Below, one piece after another: positions 6,904-15,027 of a stretch of 35,974 nucleotides of DNA. The notes below the pieces were generated by a model. That model had not been told where the DNA came from and searched no databases. It was given only the letters and a program-made list of their open reading frames with translations. Both the position numbers and the translations under genes were made by a program. The stretch comes from Acidobacteria bacterium 13_1_20CM_2_55_15 (GTDB lineage: Bacteria > Acidobacteriota > Terriglobia > 20CM-2-55-15), in assembly GCA_001920875.1 (NCBI GenBank), contig MNKP01000027.1:1-35974 (forward strand), given 5' to 3'. Every line of letters begins with the position of its first letter. Within the stretch, counting starts at the first letter, position 1.

Positions 6904-9056
6904 TTCACCAGCGCTGTAATCGCCTTCGGCGTCGTATCGAATTGTTCGACCGGTTTGTCCTTGTAAACTTCTTTCATGAAATCGATCCACATCGGCAGAG
7001 CTGCTTTACCGCCGGTCTCTTTATCGCCGAGGGTCACTTTTTCGTCAAATCCAATCCAAGCGCCCGCCACTAGGGACGGCGTATAACCGATGAACCATGC
7101 ATCCGTGAAATCATTTGTCGTACCGGTCTTGCCTGCGACAGGACGTTTGAGCTCTTGTGCCTTGGTTGAGGTCCCACCCGGAAAGCGCACAGGCTCTTGC
7201 ATCAAATCGACCATTATTCGCGCGGTTTCGGCCGGGATGACATCGCGTAGTTCGGGCAGGTTTTCTTCAAGAACATTTCCTTCGTAATCGGTGACCCGCA
7301 GGATCGTCTGTGGAATCACGCGCACGCCGTCGTTGGGGAATGTCGAATAAGCGGAAACCATCTCCATCAGAGTAACGTCCGCAGCACCCAGCGCAATGGG
7401 CAACACCGGTTCAATCCTGGACGTAATGCCGAAGCGCCTCACGTAGGGAATCAAATTTTGCACGCCCAGTTTCGCGAGTGTTTTCACCGCCGGTATGTTT
7501 CGCGATTCTGCAAACGCCTGGCGAATGGGTATCGTTCCTTTGAACTTGCCGTCGTAGTTGCCGGGCGAGTATCCGCCAAAGCTGACGGGAGCATCGACGA
7601 TCGTGTCGTCCGGCCGCAGGCCATTGTCCACCGCCGCGGCATAGACGAGTGGTTTAAAGGAAGAACCCGTTTGTCTCATGGCCTGAGTCGCGCGGTTGAA
7701 TTTACTCTCATCGAAGTCATAGCCGCCGACCATGGCTTTCACTTCTCCGGTTTGCGGCTGAATGGCACCGAAAGCTGCCTGGATGTTTGGCTTCTGTTCC
7801 AGCGAGACCTCAACCTTGCGCTCCGCAGGATTCATTGAGCGAATCATGAACAGCGCCACATCACCGCGTTTGAGAATGTCGGAAGCGACCTTCGCCTTCG
7901 TCCAGGCGATGTCTTGGGGTGTAAGGAGTGCCTGATAGCCACCGATTTTGACTGCAGCAGCGCCGTTCTTGGCCGGGTCGAGAACAATGCCGGGAACTAT
8001 ATCATTGGTGCGGATAGGCAGCTTCCAATCCGGCAGCTCGGCCGATTCGACGTCCTCTACGCCTTCATCTATCAGGTTGCGATCGGCCCCACGCCAGCCG
8101 TGGCGTTTGTCATACTCGCGAGTTCCAGCCCGAATGGCCGCATTAGCCGCCTTCTGCATTTCAACGTTCAGGGTGGAATACACCTTTAAACCGCCCTCAT
8201 GGACCGCAGAGGTACCGTATTTCTTCTCGAGATAACGCCGGAGTTCTTCCACGAAGTAAGGAGCGAGTTCGTTCGGCCGCTGCTTCTCGACCAATTTGAT
8301 CGGATGCAACTTCGCTTCTTCACCATGGGCGACCGTGACCTTCTTCTCGGCGACCATGCGGTCAATGGCGTAATTGCGCCGGGTCAGCGCTTTATCTGGA
8401 TGCAGGATCGGCGAATAGTTCGGCGGCGAGCGCGGAATCGCCGCGAGCATCGCCGCTTCTTCGATATTCAGGTCCTTGAGCTCCTTGCCGAAGTAATATT
8501 CCGCCGCCGCTGCAAAACCGTATTGTCCGCTGCCCATATAAACAAGGTTGCAGTACATGGTGAGGATCTGCTGCTTGGTGTAGTAACGTTCGATCTGGAT
8601 GGCTAGCATCACCTCTTGTATCTTCCGGCGGAAGGTCCGCTCTGGAGTCAGAAAGAGGTTCTTAGTCAACTGCTGGGTCAATGTGCTTCCGCCCTCGACC
8701 ACTCGGCCGGCCATGAGATTCTTCATGCCGGCGCGCGCCATGCCGACAAAATCGATGCCCCAATGCGCGTAAAAATTCTGATCTTCGACAGAGGTGATCG
8801 CATCTTTGACAACCTGCGGGATTTGTTCCCAGGTGATGACAACCCGGCGCTCCAGAGCGAACGATCCGATCACACGGCCGTCATCGGAGTAGACCTCGGT
8901 AATGAGGCTGGGATGATAATCCTCCAGCGAACTCACCTGAGGCAAATCACTGTTGTACACAAACAAAACGCCAGCCGTAGCGCCAACTGCAATAGCCAGA
9001 CAGAGCAGAAACACGAAGACCAGCGAACCCAGGTAACGCCGTAGCTGCGATCTCAT
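6900..9056 (-). CDS. mrcA: Bifunctional class A penicillin-binding protein (PBP1A type), 718 aa
   Basis: Makes and cross-links peptidoglycan in the inner membrane and periplasm. A short cytoplasmic N-terminus precedes one membrane helix (about residues 10-33). The GT51 transglycosylase domain shows EDQNFYAHWGID near 91-102, with the catalytic Glu, and GGSTLTQQLTKN near 122-133. The transpeptidase domain shows QTGSSFKP near residue 460 (nucleophile Ser and Lys), ESRN for the SxN motif, and KTGTT near 640. Length fits the family. It heads an operon with the coiled-coil protein (4-base ATGA overlap) and the BadF-type kinase. TATAAT at 9071-9066 stands nine bases before the ATG, so the leader is almost absent. 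All catalytic motifs are present. The symbol is by family and could equally be ponA/pbp1a. Confidence 0.92.
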   Translation of the reverse strand: MRSQLRRYLGSLVFVFLLCLAIAVGATAGVLFVYNSDLPQVSSLEDYHPSLITEVYSDDGRVIGSFALERRVVITWEQIPQVVKDAITSVEDQNFYAHWGIDFVGMARAGMKNLMAGRVVEGGSTLTQQLTKNLFLTPERTFRRKIQEVMLAIQIERYYTKQQILTMYCNLVYMGSGQYGFAAAAEYYFGKELKDLNIEEAAMLAAIPRSPPNYSPILHPDKALTRRNYAIDRMVAEKKVTVAHGEEAKLHPIKLVEKQRPNELAPYFVEELRRYLEKKYGTSAVHEGGLKVYSTLNVEMQKAANAAIRAGTREYDKRHGWRGADRNLIDEGVEDVESAELPDWKLPIRTNDIVPGIVLDPAKNGAAAVKIGGYQALLTPQDIAWTKAKVASDILKRGDVALFMIRSMNPAERKVEVSLEQKPNIQAAFGAIQPQTGEVKAMVGGYDFDESKFNRATQAMRQTGSSFKPLVYAAAVDNGLRPDDTIVDAPVSFGGYSPGNYDGKFKGTIPIRQAFAESRNIPAVKTLAKLGVQNLIPYVRRFGITSRIEPVLPIALGAADVTLMEMVSAYSTFPNDGVRVIPQTILRVTDYEGNVLEENLPELRDVIPAETARIMVDLMQEPVRFPGGTSTKAQELKRPVAGKTGTTNDFTDAWFIGYTPSLVAGAWIGFDEKVTLGDKETGGKAALPMWIDFMKEVYKDKPVEQFDTTPKAITALVK

Positions 9057-9065
9057 AAGATTCTC

Positions 9066-9071
9066 ATTATA
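9066..9071 (-). promoter_or_regulatory. -10 box for the PBP1A operon
   Basis: A perfect TATAAT reads on the minus strand, with nine bases to the ATG at 9056. Transcription would then start two or three bases before the start codon, so the mRNA would be leaderless or nearly so. The -35 is not clear. Confidence 0.5.
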
Positions 9072-9129
9072 ACAGGGAGGCGGACGGCAACTCCGTTTCG
9101 CCTGAAAGCCGGTGCTCGTTAAGGAAATT

Positions 9130-10929
9130 TCACGAGCCCACCTTCAATACCGCAAGAAACGCCTCTTGAGGAATGTCCACCTTCCCAACGCGTTTCATTC
9201 GCCGCTTTCCCTCTTTCTGTTTCTCCAGCAACTTGCGTTTGCGGGTAATATCCCCGCCATAACACTTGGCCAGAACGTTTTTCCGGATGGCGGGAATCGT
9301 TTCTCTCGCAATGACGCGATGGCCGATGGCCGCTTGGATGGCGACCTCAAACATCTGTCGCGGGATAAGTTCTTTCATCTTCTCCGCAAGAGCCTTGCCG
9401 CGCGCGTAAGAGGAATCACGATGAACGATCCAGGAAAGAGCGTCGACAGGTTCACCGCTGACCAGGATGTCCAACTTGACAAGGTCGGCCTCGCGATATC
9501 CCGCGGGATGATAGTCAAATGACGCGTACCCGCGAGAGACAGACTTCAACCGGTCGTAAAAATCCAAAACAATCTCGTTGAGAGGCATTTCATAGGTGAA
9601 AAGGACGCGTCCGGTCGCGACGTATTCGAAGCCCTTTTGGACACCGCGCTTTTCTTCGACCAGTTTCAAGATCACACCCACGAATTCATCTGTACTGAGA
9701 ATCAACGCCGTGATGATCGGTTCTTCAATCTTGGCGATGAACTGGGATTCAGGGAATTTCGTGGGATTGTCGATCTCCTCAACATCGCCGTTCGTTCTGG
9801 TAAGCCGGTATCGCACGCCGGGAGCTGTTGTGATCAAGGAAAGCTCAAATTCCCGCTCGAGGCGCTCCTGAATGATCTCCATATGCAGCAGCCCCAGAAA
9901 GCCGCACCGGAACCCAAATCCGAGCGCAGTGGATGTTTCCGGTTCATAGAAGAATGACGAGTCGTTCAGCCGGAGCTTTTCAAGCGCATCACGCAGGGCT
10001 TCATATTGGTTGGGCTCGACCGGATACAAACCTGCGAAGACCATCGGTTTGATTTCCTGAAAGCCGGGGAACGGCCTGACGGTCGGATTGTCGTGCTCTG
10101 TGATCGTATCGCCGATTTTCGTATCGGCGACGACTTTGATATTCGCAATGAGATAGCCGACCTCGCCCGCCGAAAGGCGATCGACTTCCTTCATCTTCGG
10201 CGTCAGCACGCCGACGCTTTCGACCGGATAGACCTGTCCATTAGACATCAACCTTATCTTCATTCCCGGATGAACTTCGCCGTCGATGAGACGGACCAAC
10301 ACGAGGACGCCGCGATAAACGTCGAACCATGAATCAAAAAGAAGAGCCTTCAGCGGGGCATCCGGATCGCCTTTCGGAGACGGAATACGTTTGATAATGG
10401 ACTCGAGAACTTCTTCGACGCCGTTTCCATATTTTGCGCTGATCAGCAATGCGTCTTCGGGATTCATTCCGATGATCGAATTCAGCTGCTCGCGAGCTCG
10501 CGCAATATCTGCGCCGGGAAGGTCGATCTTATTGATGATCGGCAGGATCTCGAGATGGTGATCGAGTGCAAGATAGGTGTTGGCGAGGGTCTGCGCCTCC
10601 ACTCCTTGAGATGCATCCACAACAAGAAGAGCGCCCTCGCAAGCTGCAAGGCTTCGCGAGACTTCATAACTGAAGTCGACGTGGCCTGGCGTATCGATCA
10701 AATTCAAGATGTAATCACTGCCGTCCCTTGCGCGGTAATTCAACCTCACGGCTTTCGCTTTGATCGTGATGCCGCGCTCACGCTCCAGATCCATCGCGTC
10801 AAGCACCTGCGCAGACATCTCCCGCTTGGTGAGAGCGCCTGTCAGTTCGAGCAGACGGTCGGCGAGTGTGGACTTGCCATGATCGATGTGAGCAATGATG
10901 GAAAAATTACGAATGTGAGACAGGGGCAT
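9130..10929 (-). CDS. lepA: Elongation factor 4 (LepA), 599 aa
   Basis: LepA is a ribosomal translational GTPase that acts on stalled or mis-translocated ribosomes. The start ATG 10929 gives [20 protein letters not shown], the standard LepA N-terminus; longer frames upstream are not conserved. The G domain shows AHIDHGKST (G1), RERGITIKA (G2), [12 protein letters not shown] (G3) and NKIDLPGA (G4). The C-terminus has the LepA-specific domain with [14 protein letters not shown] and the basic tail [18 protein letters not shown]. Length 599 matches the usual 595-605. It follows the ROK kinase gene by 20 bases on the same strand, so the two are probably co-transcribed. The call is secure. Confidence 0.97.
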   Translation of the reverse strand: MPLSHIRNFSIIAHIDHGKSTLADRLLELTGALTKREMSAQVLDAMDLERERGITIKAKAVRLNYRARDGSDYILNLIDTPGHVDFSYEVSRSLAACEGALLVVDASQGVEAQTLANTYLALDHHLEILPIINKIDLPGADIARAREQLNSIIGMNPEDALLISAKYGNGVEEVLESIIKRIPSPKGDPDAPLKALLFDSWFDVYRGVLVLVRLIDGEVHPGMKIRLMSNGQVYPVESVGVLTPKMKEVDRLSAGEVGYLIANIKVVADTKIGDTITEHDNPTVRPFPGFQEIKPMVFAGLYPVEPNQYEALRDALEKLRLNDSSFFYEPETSTALGFGFRCGFLGLLHMEIIQERLEREFELSLITTAPGVRYRLTRTNGDVEEIDNPTKFPESQFIAKIEEPIITALILSTDEFVGVILKLVEEKRGVQKGFEYVATGRVLFTYEMPLNEIVLDFYDRLKSVSRGYASFDYHPAGYREADLVKLDILVSGEPVDALSWIVHRDSSYARGKALAEKMKELIPRQMFEVAIQAAIGHRVIARETIPAIRKNVLAKCYGGDITRKRKLLEKQKEGKRRMKRVGKVDIPQEAFLAVLKVGS

Positions 10930-10949
10930 ATACTGATTCGCACTCAGCA

Positions 10950-11873
10950 CTAGCGGTCGCGCGCCAGCAGTGCTGCTCCAATCATGCCGGCATCCGGCCA
11001 CAACCTTGATTGTACTATCTGGCAATCGGCGAATGAGGAGGCGAACGCATGCTGTCTTGCGATTTCGATGGCGCTGCCTAACAGGACTTCTCCCGAAGCC
11101 ATGACCCCACCGCCGATGACGATCATTTCGAGATTCAGCAAATTAATCAGGTTCGCGCATGCGAGACCAAACCAGCGGCCTGTCTCGGCAAACACCTCGC
11201 GCGCTGTTTCATCGCCGCGAACGGCGGCCTCATAAATTTTTTCGGCCGTTAATGGGGGCGCAATTTCGTTCAGCAGGCTATGAGGTGCGATTTTGAGTCG
11301 CTCTCTTGTTGTTGTCACAATCCCCGTGCCGGATGCGACAGTTTCGACGCAGCCTTGTCTTCCACACGCGCAGAGGCGTCCGTTGGGATCGATCACGGTA
11401 TGGCCAAATTCGCCGCCGTACCCCGATGCGCCCGCGTATAGGCTCCCATTTAGGATCAACCCCGACCCGAGACCGGTCCCGAGAGTTAAATAGGCCAGAT
11501 GCTGCATCCCGGTTCCAGCGCCACAAATGAATTCAGCGTACGCACCGGCATTTGCGTCATTTTCGCTGACGACTTTGAGGTGGACCTGATCCGCCACGCT
11601 CGCTTCTAAATTGATATTCGTAAGACATGGAATATTCGGGGAAGTCGCAATCACGTGCGTCTTCGTGGAACGCAGGCCCGGAACGCCAATGCCGACAGCG
11701 TCGATGGACCCGGATTTTTGAAAATCGCGGATCAGTTCTGTTAGTTTTGAAATGAGAGACCCGAGATCGTCTATGACTGTGGGCACCTTGCGCGATTCCA
11801 ACACGCGGTTCGCTTCATTGATCAGACCAGCTTTGATTGTCGTGCCCCCAATGTCGAGGCCGAGATAGTACAT
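10950..11873 (-). CDS. ROK-family sugar kinase (glucokinase-like), 307 aa
   Basis: From ATG 11873 the protein begins [20 protein letters not shown], the ATP-binding DxGGT motif of ROK kinases. The zinc motif [10 protein letters not shown] is near residue 177 and the sugar-binding region includes [12 protein letters not shown]. The C-terminus has [10 protein letters not shown]. No DNA-binding domain is present, so this is an enzyme rather than a ROK repressor. Glucose is the likeliest substrate by family, but GlcNAc, ManNAc or allose kinases share these motifs. The gene is transcribed divergently from the cytidylate-kinase-like gene; TATATT at 11888-11883 lies nine bases before its ATG. It is followed by lepA. 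Confidence 0.88.
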   Translation of the reverse strand: MYYLGLDIGGTTIKAGLINEANRVLESRKVPTVIDDLGSLISKLTELIRDFQKSGSIDAVGIGVPGLRSTKTHVIATSPNIPCLTNINLEASVADQVHLKVVSENDANAGAYAEFICGAGTGMQHLAYLTLGTGLGSGLILNGSLYAGASGYGGEFGHTVIDPNGRLCACGRQGCVETVASGTGIVTTTRERLKIAPHSLLNEIAPPLTAEKIYEAAVRGDETAREVFAETGRWFGLACANLINLLNLEMIVIGGGVMASGEVLLGSAIEIARQHAFASSFADCQIVQSRLWPDAGMIGAALLARDR

Positions 11874-11882
11874 GAACTTCTC

Positions 11883-11888
11883 AATATA
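11883..11888 (-). promoter_or_regulatory. -10 box for the ROK kinase-lepA unit
   Basis: TATATT on the minus strand, nine bases from ATG 11873, so only a very short leader is expected. The divergent gene starts at 11903, only 29 bases from ATG 11873, so the two promoters must overlap. Confidence 0.4.
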
Positions 11889-11902
11889 GCACCTGGGCAA
11901 TT

Positions 11903-12916
11903 ATGGCAATTATCACGATTTCCCGTCTGACCGGCAGCGGCGGCCGCGAAATCGCGACTGCCACCGCTGAAGCTCTGAACTTTCAGCTCATCGATCGGTC
12001 GGCGATGGATATGGTGATCGACCAGCAGTTTCCCGTCCGGACCGAGCAGCTTTCTCGAATCAAGAAGGATCGCAAGGTATACGACGAGATGATGCGCTCG
12101 GCAATTGCCGAACTCGCAGCCGCGCACAACGTTGTGATCCTCGGCAGCGGAGCACAGTTTCTCTTTGCCCGAGTCGCTGCTTCGCTACACGTTCAAATCG
12201 TAGCGCCATTGCCCTATCGAATCGCCCGAGTCATGCGAACCGCTCAGGTCGATCGGCAGGAAGCCGAAAAAATAATCGCCGACCGGGATCGGGAGAAAGA
12301 GACATTCATCCGCACACTATACGGCAAGGACTGGCGCGATCCCGCCCATTACGATCTTGTTGTGAACATCGATCACTTCTCGAATGAAGTCGCCGTACAA
12401 ATCATCGTGAGGGCTGCGCGGGCAAAAGGTATTGAAGCAAAGCCGGTGGAACTGCCGCCACAGTTACGGGAAGAGATTCTGACGACAAAGCTTGATGTCG
12501 CGCAAATGGCCGATCTTGAACCCATCGAGGACAAGCTTCCCGAGTTTGCGCACCAGAGTGAGCGGGAATTTGCGCGTGTCATGGACTTCTACCGCATTCG
12601 TTGGCAGTACGAGCCCAAGACCTTCCCGATCGAATGGGATGAAAATCACAATGTCGTCAAAGCGTTCACCCCGGATTTTTATCTCCCGGATCTGGATCTT
12701 TTTATCGAGCTGACGACGATGAAACAAAGCCTCGTCACAAAAAAGAACCGCAAAGTACGGTTGCTTCGCGAACTCTATCCCGACGTGAATATCAAGATTC
12801 TTTACGAGCGCGATTACAAGAATCTGATTTGGAAGTATGGGTTAAACAACGGCGAGGAGAATAATGGGAACGGCGACGAGAAAATGAAAATTGAAAGACG
12901 AGAAAATGAAAATTGA
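11903..12916 (+). CDS. Cytidylate-kinase-like domain fused to a possible PD-(D/E)XK-fold domain, 337 aa
   Basis: Residues 1-200 resemble the cytidylate-kinase-like family: MAIITISRLTGSGGREIATA carries the GSGGRE P-loop variant, followed by FQLIDRSAMDMV and VVILGSGAQFLFA. The lid region (DRQEAEKIIADRDREKETFI) is charged. Residues about 218-315 are a separate module: EFARVMDFYRIRWQYEPKTF, then FTPDFYLPDLDLFIELTTMK, then KKNRKVRLLRELYPDVNIKI. The order hydrophobic strand, D258, E269-L-T, K274 resembles a restriction-endonuclease-like (PD-(D/E)XK) core, but ELT replaces the usual ExK. The last 20 residues are low complexity and come partly from a 22-bp tandem duplication. I recall a similar module next to or fused with hypoxanthine phosphoribosyltransferases, and hpt is downstream here. 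Substrate and any nuclease activity are unproven. Confidence 0.75.
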   Translation: MAIITISRLTGSGGREIATATAEALNFQLIDRSAMDMVIDQQFPVRTEQLSRIKKDRKVYDEMMRSAIAELAAAHNVVILGSGAQFLFARVAASLHVQIVAPLPYRIARVMRTAQVDRQEAEKIIADRDREKETFIRTLYGKDWRDPAHYDLVVNIDHFSNEVAVQIIVRAARAKGIEAKPVELPPQLREEILTTKLDVAQMADLEPIEDKLPEFAHQSEREFARVMDFYRIRWQYEPKTFPIEWDENHNVVKAFTPDFYLPDLDLFIELTTMKQSLVTKKNRKVRLLRELYPDVNIKILYERDYKNLIWKYGLNNGEENNGNGDEKMKIERRENEN

Positions 12917-12918
12917 AA
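12875..12918 (+). repeat. Two perfect tandem copies of a 22-bp unit at a gene end
   Basis: Bases 12875-12896 and 12897-12918 are identical (unit begins GACGAGAAAATGAAAATTGA). The second copy is read in another frame and supplies the stop codon of the kinase-fusion gene. It is AT-rich against a GC-rich background. A single copy would also have met a stop within two codons, so the effect on the protein is only a few residues. Confidence 0.8.
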
Positions 12919-12943
12919 AATGATTAATGGATAAGGATCAATG

Positions 12944-13200
12944 AAAAGGTCCCGAGTGACCTTTAAGTTTCTGTCAAACTCCGCCGTGCGGCGGATGCCC
13001 ATCTCGGCTCTACGTTTTCTTGAATCGCCTTGACGCTTTGGGTTTCGAACTGGCGTCCGCCACCCTAAAGTTGCTCTGTATCGCTACCTAGCTCAGCGTT
13101 TCAGTAACAAGCCGCCTCGGTACTTTCTAGGGTACGTCAACGGCAACCTGCTCCGTAGTCTCGAGTCCGACTCGACCGAAACCGGAATCTCTCGGGACCT
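12944..13200 (-). ncRNA. Candidate structured noncoding RNA, about 257 nt, class unknown
   Basis: The first and last bases of this transcript pair perfectly: GGTCCCGAG (13199-13191, minus strand) with CTCGGGACC (12956-12948), and the 3' side runs straight into UUUU. Inside are further local stems: a UCGAG/CUCGA hairpin near 13175-13161, GUAC/GUAC enclosed by GCCG/CGGC near 13143-13110, CGCU/AGCG near 13100-13080, a CCGCC/GGCGG hairpin near 12993-12980, and AGUUU/AAACU near 12980-12965. A good sigma-70 promoter precedes it. No protein frame of note lies inside. I looked for, and did not find, the tmRNA tag and acceptor end, the RNase P P4 motifs, or the SRP GGAAG-GGAAGCA core. 6S RNA cannot be excluded, though it would be long. 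It lies between the kinase-fusion gene and hpt, opposite to both. Confidence 0.65.
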
Positions 13201-13206
13201 GTTTTC

Positions 13207-13234
13207 AGTCTAGCACTCTGCAATTTTGTGTCAA
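13207..13234 (-). promoter_or_regulatory. Sigma-70-type promoter for the noncoding RNA
   Basis: On the minus strand TTGACA (13234-13229, perfect -35) is followed by 16 bases and TAGACT (13212-13207, -10). The expected start is 13200 or 13199, exactly where the terminal stem of the RNA begins. The -35 lies just upstream of, and points away from, the hpt coding region. Confidence 0.7.
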
Positions 13235-13243
13235 GATCAAGTC

Positions 13244-13765
13244 GTGGCCGATGAGGTACTCGAAATTCTTTTTGACGAGCAACAAATTCGGGCCCGAGTT
13301 GCTGATCTCGCTCGGGAGATCACGAAAGAGTACGCGGGCCGCCGGCTCGTGTTGGTTTCCATTCTTCGCGGTTCGGTTTTCTTCGCTACGGACCTCGCTC
13401 GCCAGATCGAACTACCGCTCTCGATGGATTTCTTGTCGATTTCCAGTTACGGAGAGGACAGTGAAGGAGTTGTCAGAATCACAAAAGATCTGGAAGAAAA
13501 CATTGCCGGTAAAGATGTTCTTGTAATCGAAGACATCATCGATACCGGTTTTACGCTGAAATATCTTCTCCGCACGCTGGCCAGCCGAAATCCGAAGTCT
13601 CTCGAAGTCTGCGCGCTGTTGGACCGGCGCGCCCGCCGCATCATCGAAATTGAACTGAAATATATCGGCTTTGAGATTCCCGATAAGTTCGTTGTAGGGT
13701 ATGGTCTCGATTACCGGCAACGTTACCGGAACCTGCCGTACATCGGAGTGCTGAAGCCGGATTAA
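13244..13765 (+). CDS. hpt: Hypoxanthine phosphoribosyltransferase, 173 aa
   Basis: Converts hypoxanthine or guanine plus PRPP to IMP or GMP. LVSILRGSVFFATDLAR contains the first PRPP/purine loop, SISSYGEDSEG is the flexible catalytic loop, VLVIEDIIDTGFTL is the PRPP-binding signature (EDIIDTG), and KFVVGYGLDYRQRYRNLPYI is the typical C-terminal motif. I prefer GTG 13244, which gives an N-terminus (ADEVLEILFDEQQI) in register with known Hpt proteins; an in-frame TTG at 13226 would overlap the RNA promoter. Neither has a Shine-Dalgarno. It converges on the cytidine deaminase operon, sharing a large inverted repeat as probable terminator, and belongs with those genes functionally as purine salvage. 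Confidence 0.94.
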   Translation: MADEVLEILFDEQQIRARVADLAREITKEYAGRRLVLVSILRGSVFFATDLARQIELPLSMDFLSISSYGEDSEGVVRITKDLEENIAGKDVLVIEDIIDTGFTLKYLLRTLASRNPKSLEVCALLDRRARRIIEIELKYIGFEIPDKFVVGYGLDYRQRYRNLPYIGVLKPD

Positions 13766-13767
13766 TT

Positions 13768-13824
13768 AATCATTAATCAATTCTCATTTGTCCATGAATG
13801 TGAAATGAGAATTGATTAATGATT
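13768..13824. terminator. Perfect 22-bp inverted repeat between hpt and cdd, likely bidirectional terminator
   Basis: Bases 13768-13789 are exactly complementary to 13803-13824, with a 13-base loop. The arms are AT-rich (begin AATCATTAATCA) and start two bases after the hpt stop. The right arm also encodes the last codons and stop of the convergent deaminase gene. A bidirectional terminator is the simplest reading; AT-rich stems with U-rich 3' sides suit it. Confidence 0.65.
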
Positions 13825-14214
13825 ATTGATTAATGAATCGCTATCAAAGGGATGCGGGAGCAGCTCGGCGAGCCGATATTCTTGGTCGAGTCCCCTCAAT
13901 GAGTGCAGGTGCACCGGCAAGTTCCCGCAGTACTCCCACAGCAGCTGCCGGCATGCGCCGCATGGCGGTGTCACAACCGCGGCATCGGTGACGATCACGA
14001 TTTGCCGAAATTCACGGGCCCCTTCGCTCAGTGCTTTCCACAAGGCGACACGCTCTGCGCAGACGGTTAGTCCGTAAGAGACATTTTCGATATTGCATCC
14101 GGTATAAACACGGCCGTCTTTTGTTTCGAGTGCGGCGCCCACTTTGAATCCGGAATAGGGAGCGACGGCGTTGGCGCGCGCGGCAGCCGCTTTTGCGGTC
14201 AGTTCAGGATTCAT
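13816..14214 (-). CDS. cdd: Cytidine deaminase, 132 aa
   Basis: Deaminates cytidine and deoxycytidine to uridine forms. The zinc site is complete: TVCAERVAL (Cys-Ala-Glu, catalytic Glu) near residues 50-58 and PPCGACRQLL near 83-92. The N-terminal APYSGFKVGAAL and GCNIENVSYGL are standard substrate-binding motifs. Length matches the homotetrameric class. It overlaps the 3' end of the purine nucleoside phosphorylase gene by 11 bases and is last in the operon. The C-terminal residues (DSLINNH) are encoded by the inverted repeat at 13768-13824 and are probably dispensable. Confidence 0.95.
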   Translation of the reverse strand: MNPELTAKAAAARANAVAPYSGFKVGAALETKDGRVYTGCNIENVSYGLTVCAERVALWKALSEGAREFRQIVIVTDAAVVTPPCGACRQLLWEYCGNLPVHLHSLRGLDQEYRLAELLPHPFDSDSLINNH

Positions 14215-15025
14215 AGGTGTCGAAGAACCGTTGCAGCAGCGTACCGAGATCGGCGTTCATCTGGGTGGCGGTCTCGAGAACTTCGGAATGATCGATAGGC
14301 TTGCCCAAAATTCCGGCCGCAACATTGGCTACCATTGATAGACCTGCCACCCTCATTCCCATGTGTTTGCCCACGATGGCTTCGGGAACCGTCGACATTC
14401 CGACCACGTCGGCGCCAATGGCCCGCAGAAATCGGATCTCGGCGGGCGTTTCGTAAGTTGGGCCCGACATCGCAGCGTAAACACCTTCGCACATACCGAT
14501 GCCGCAATATTTGCCGGCAGTTTTAAGTTCCTGACGAAGCTCCGGGTCGTAGACTTGTGTCTGATCGACGAATCGCGGTCCCCACCGGTCTTCGTTCGGA
14601 CCGGTCAGCGGATTCGCGCCGAGCAAATTGATGTGATCCGTAATGATCATGAGATTCCCTCGCGCGAAATCCAGATTGATCGCGCCGGAAGCATTCGTGA
14701 GGATCAAGATTTTCACGCCAAGCCGGCCAATGACGCGCGTACAGAAGGTGACCTCCGCCATCGTATTGCCTTCGTAGTAATGCACCCGGCCTTCAAAGAC
14801 GACGATTTGATGATTGCCGGCTTTGCCGTACACGACTTGCCCCCGGTGGCCTGCGACCTTCGGTACGGGAAAATGCGGGATCGTGACGTAATGGAGGCGG
14901 TGAGGTCCGGACAAAATCTCATCCACAGCCGACAAACCGCTTCCCATTATGACGGCAATTTCAGGCGCGGCGCCTATCTTGTCGAGCAAATATTTTTTAG
15001 CCTGTTCTACGAGTTCGAATTTCAT
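14204..15025 (-). CDS. punA: Purine nucleoside phosphorylase (trimeric PNP-I type), 273 aa
   Basis: Cleaves purine nucleosides with phosphate to base plus ribose-1-phosphate. Motifs in order: VIMGSGLSAV near 25-34 (phosphate loop), GHRGQVVYG, GRVHYYEGNTM, LTNASGAINLDF, AMSGPTYETPAEIRFL near 185-200, and GADVVGMSTVPEA with the base-contacting residues. Length 273 fits PNP-I enzymes. It lies two bases after the thymidine phosphorylase stop and overlaps cdd, so the operon is tight. Free purine bases made here could be taken by the nearby Hpt. Confidence 0.95.
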   Translation of the reverse strand: MKFELVEQAKKYLLDKIGAAPEIAVIMGSGLSAVDEILSGPHRLHYVTIPHFPVPKVAGHRGQVVYGKAGNHQIVVFEGRVHYYEGNTMAEVTFCTRVIGRLGVKILILTNASGAINLDFARGNLMIITDHINLLGANPLTGPNEDRWGPRFVDQTQVYDPELRQELKTAGKYCGIGMCEGVYAAMSGPTYETPAEIRFLRAIGADVVGMSTVPEAIVGKHMGMRVAGLSMVANVAAGILGKPIDHSEVLETATQMNADLGTLLQRFFDTYES

Positions 15026-15027
15026 CC

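Noticed and set aside
12944-13200. tmRNA, RNase P RNA or SRP RNA
   Set aside because: No tag reading frame or CCA-type end, no P4 consensus, and no GGAAG-GGAAGCA domain IV motif could be found on either strand.
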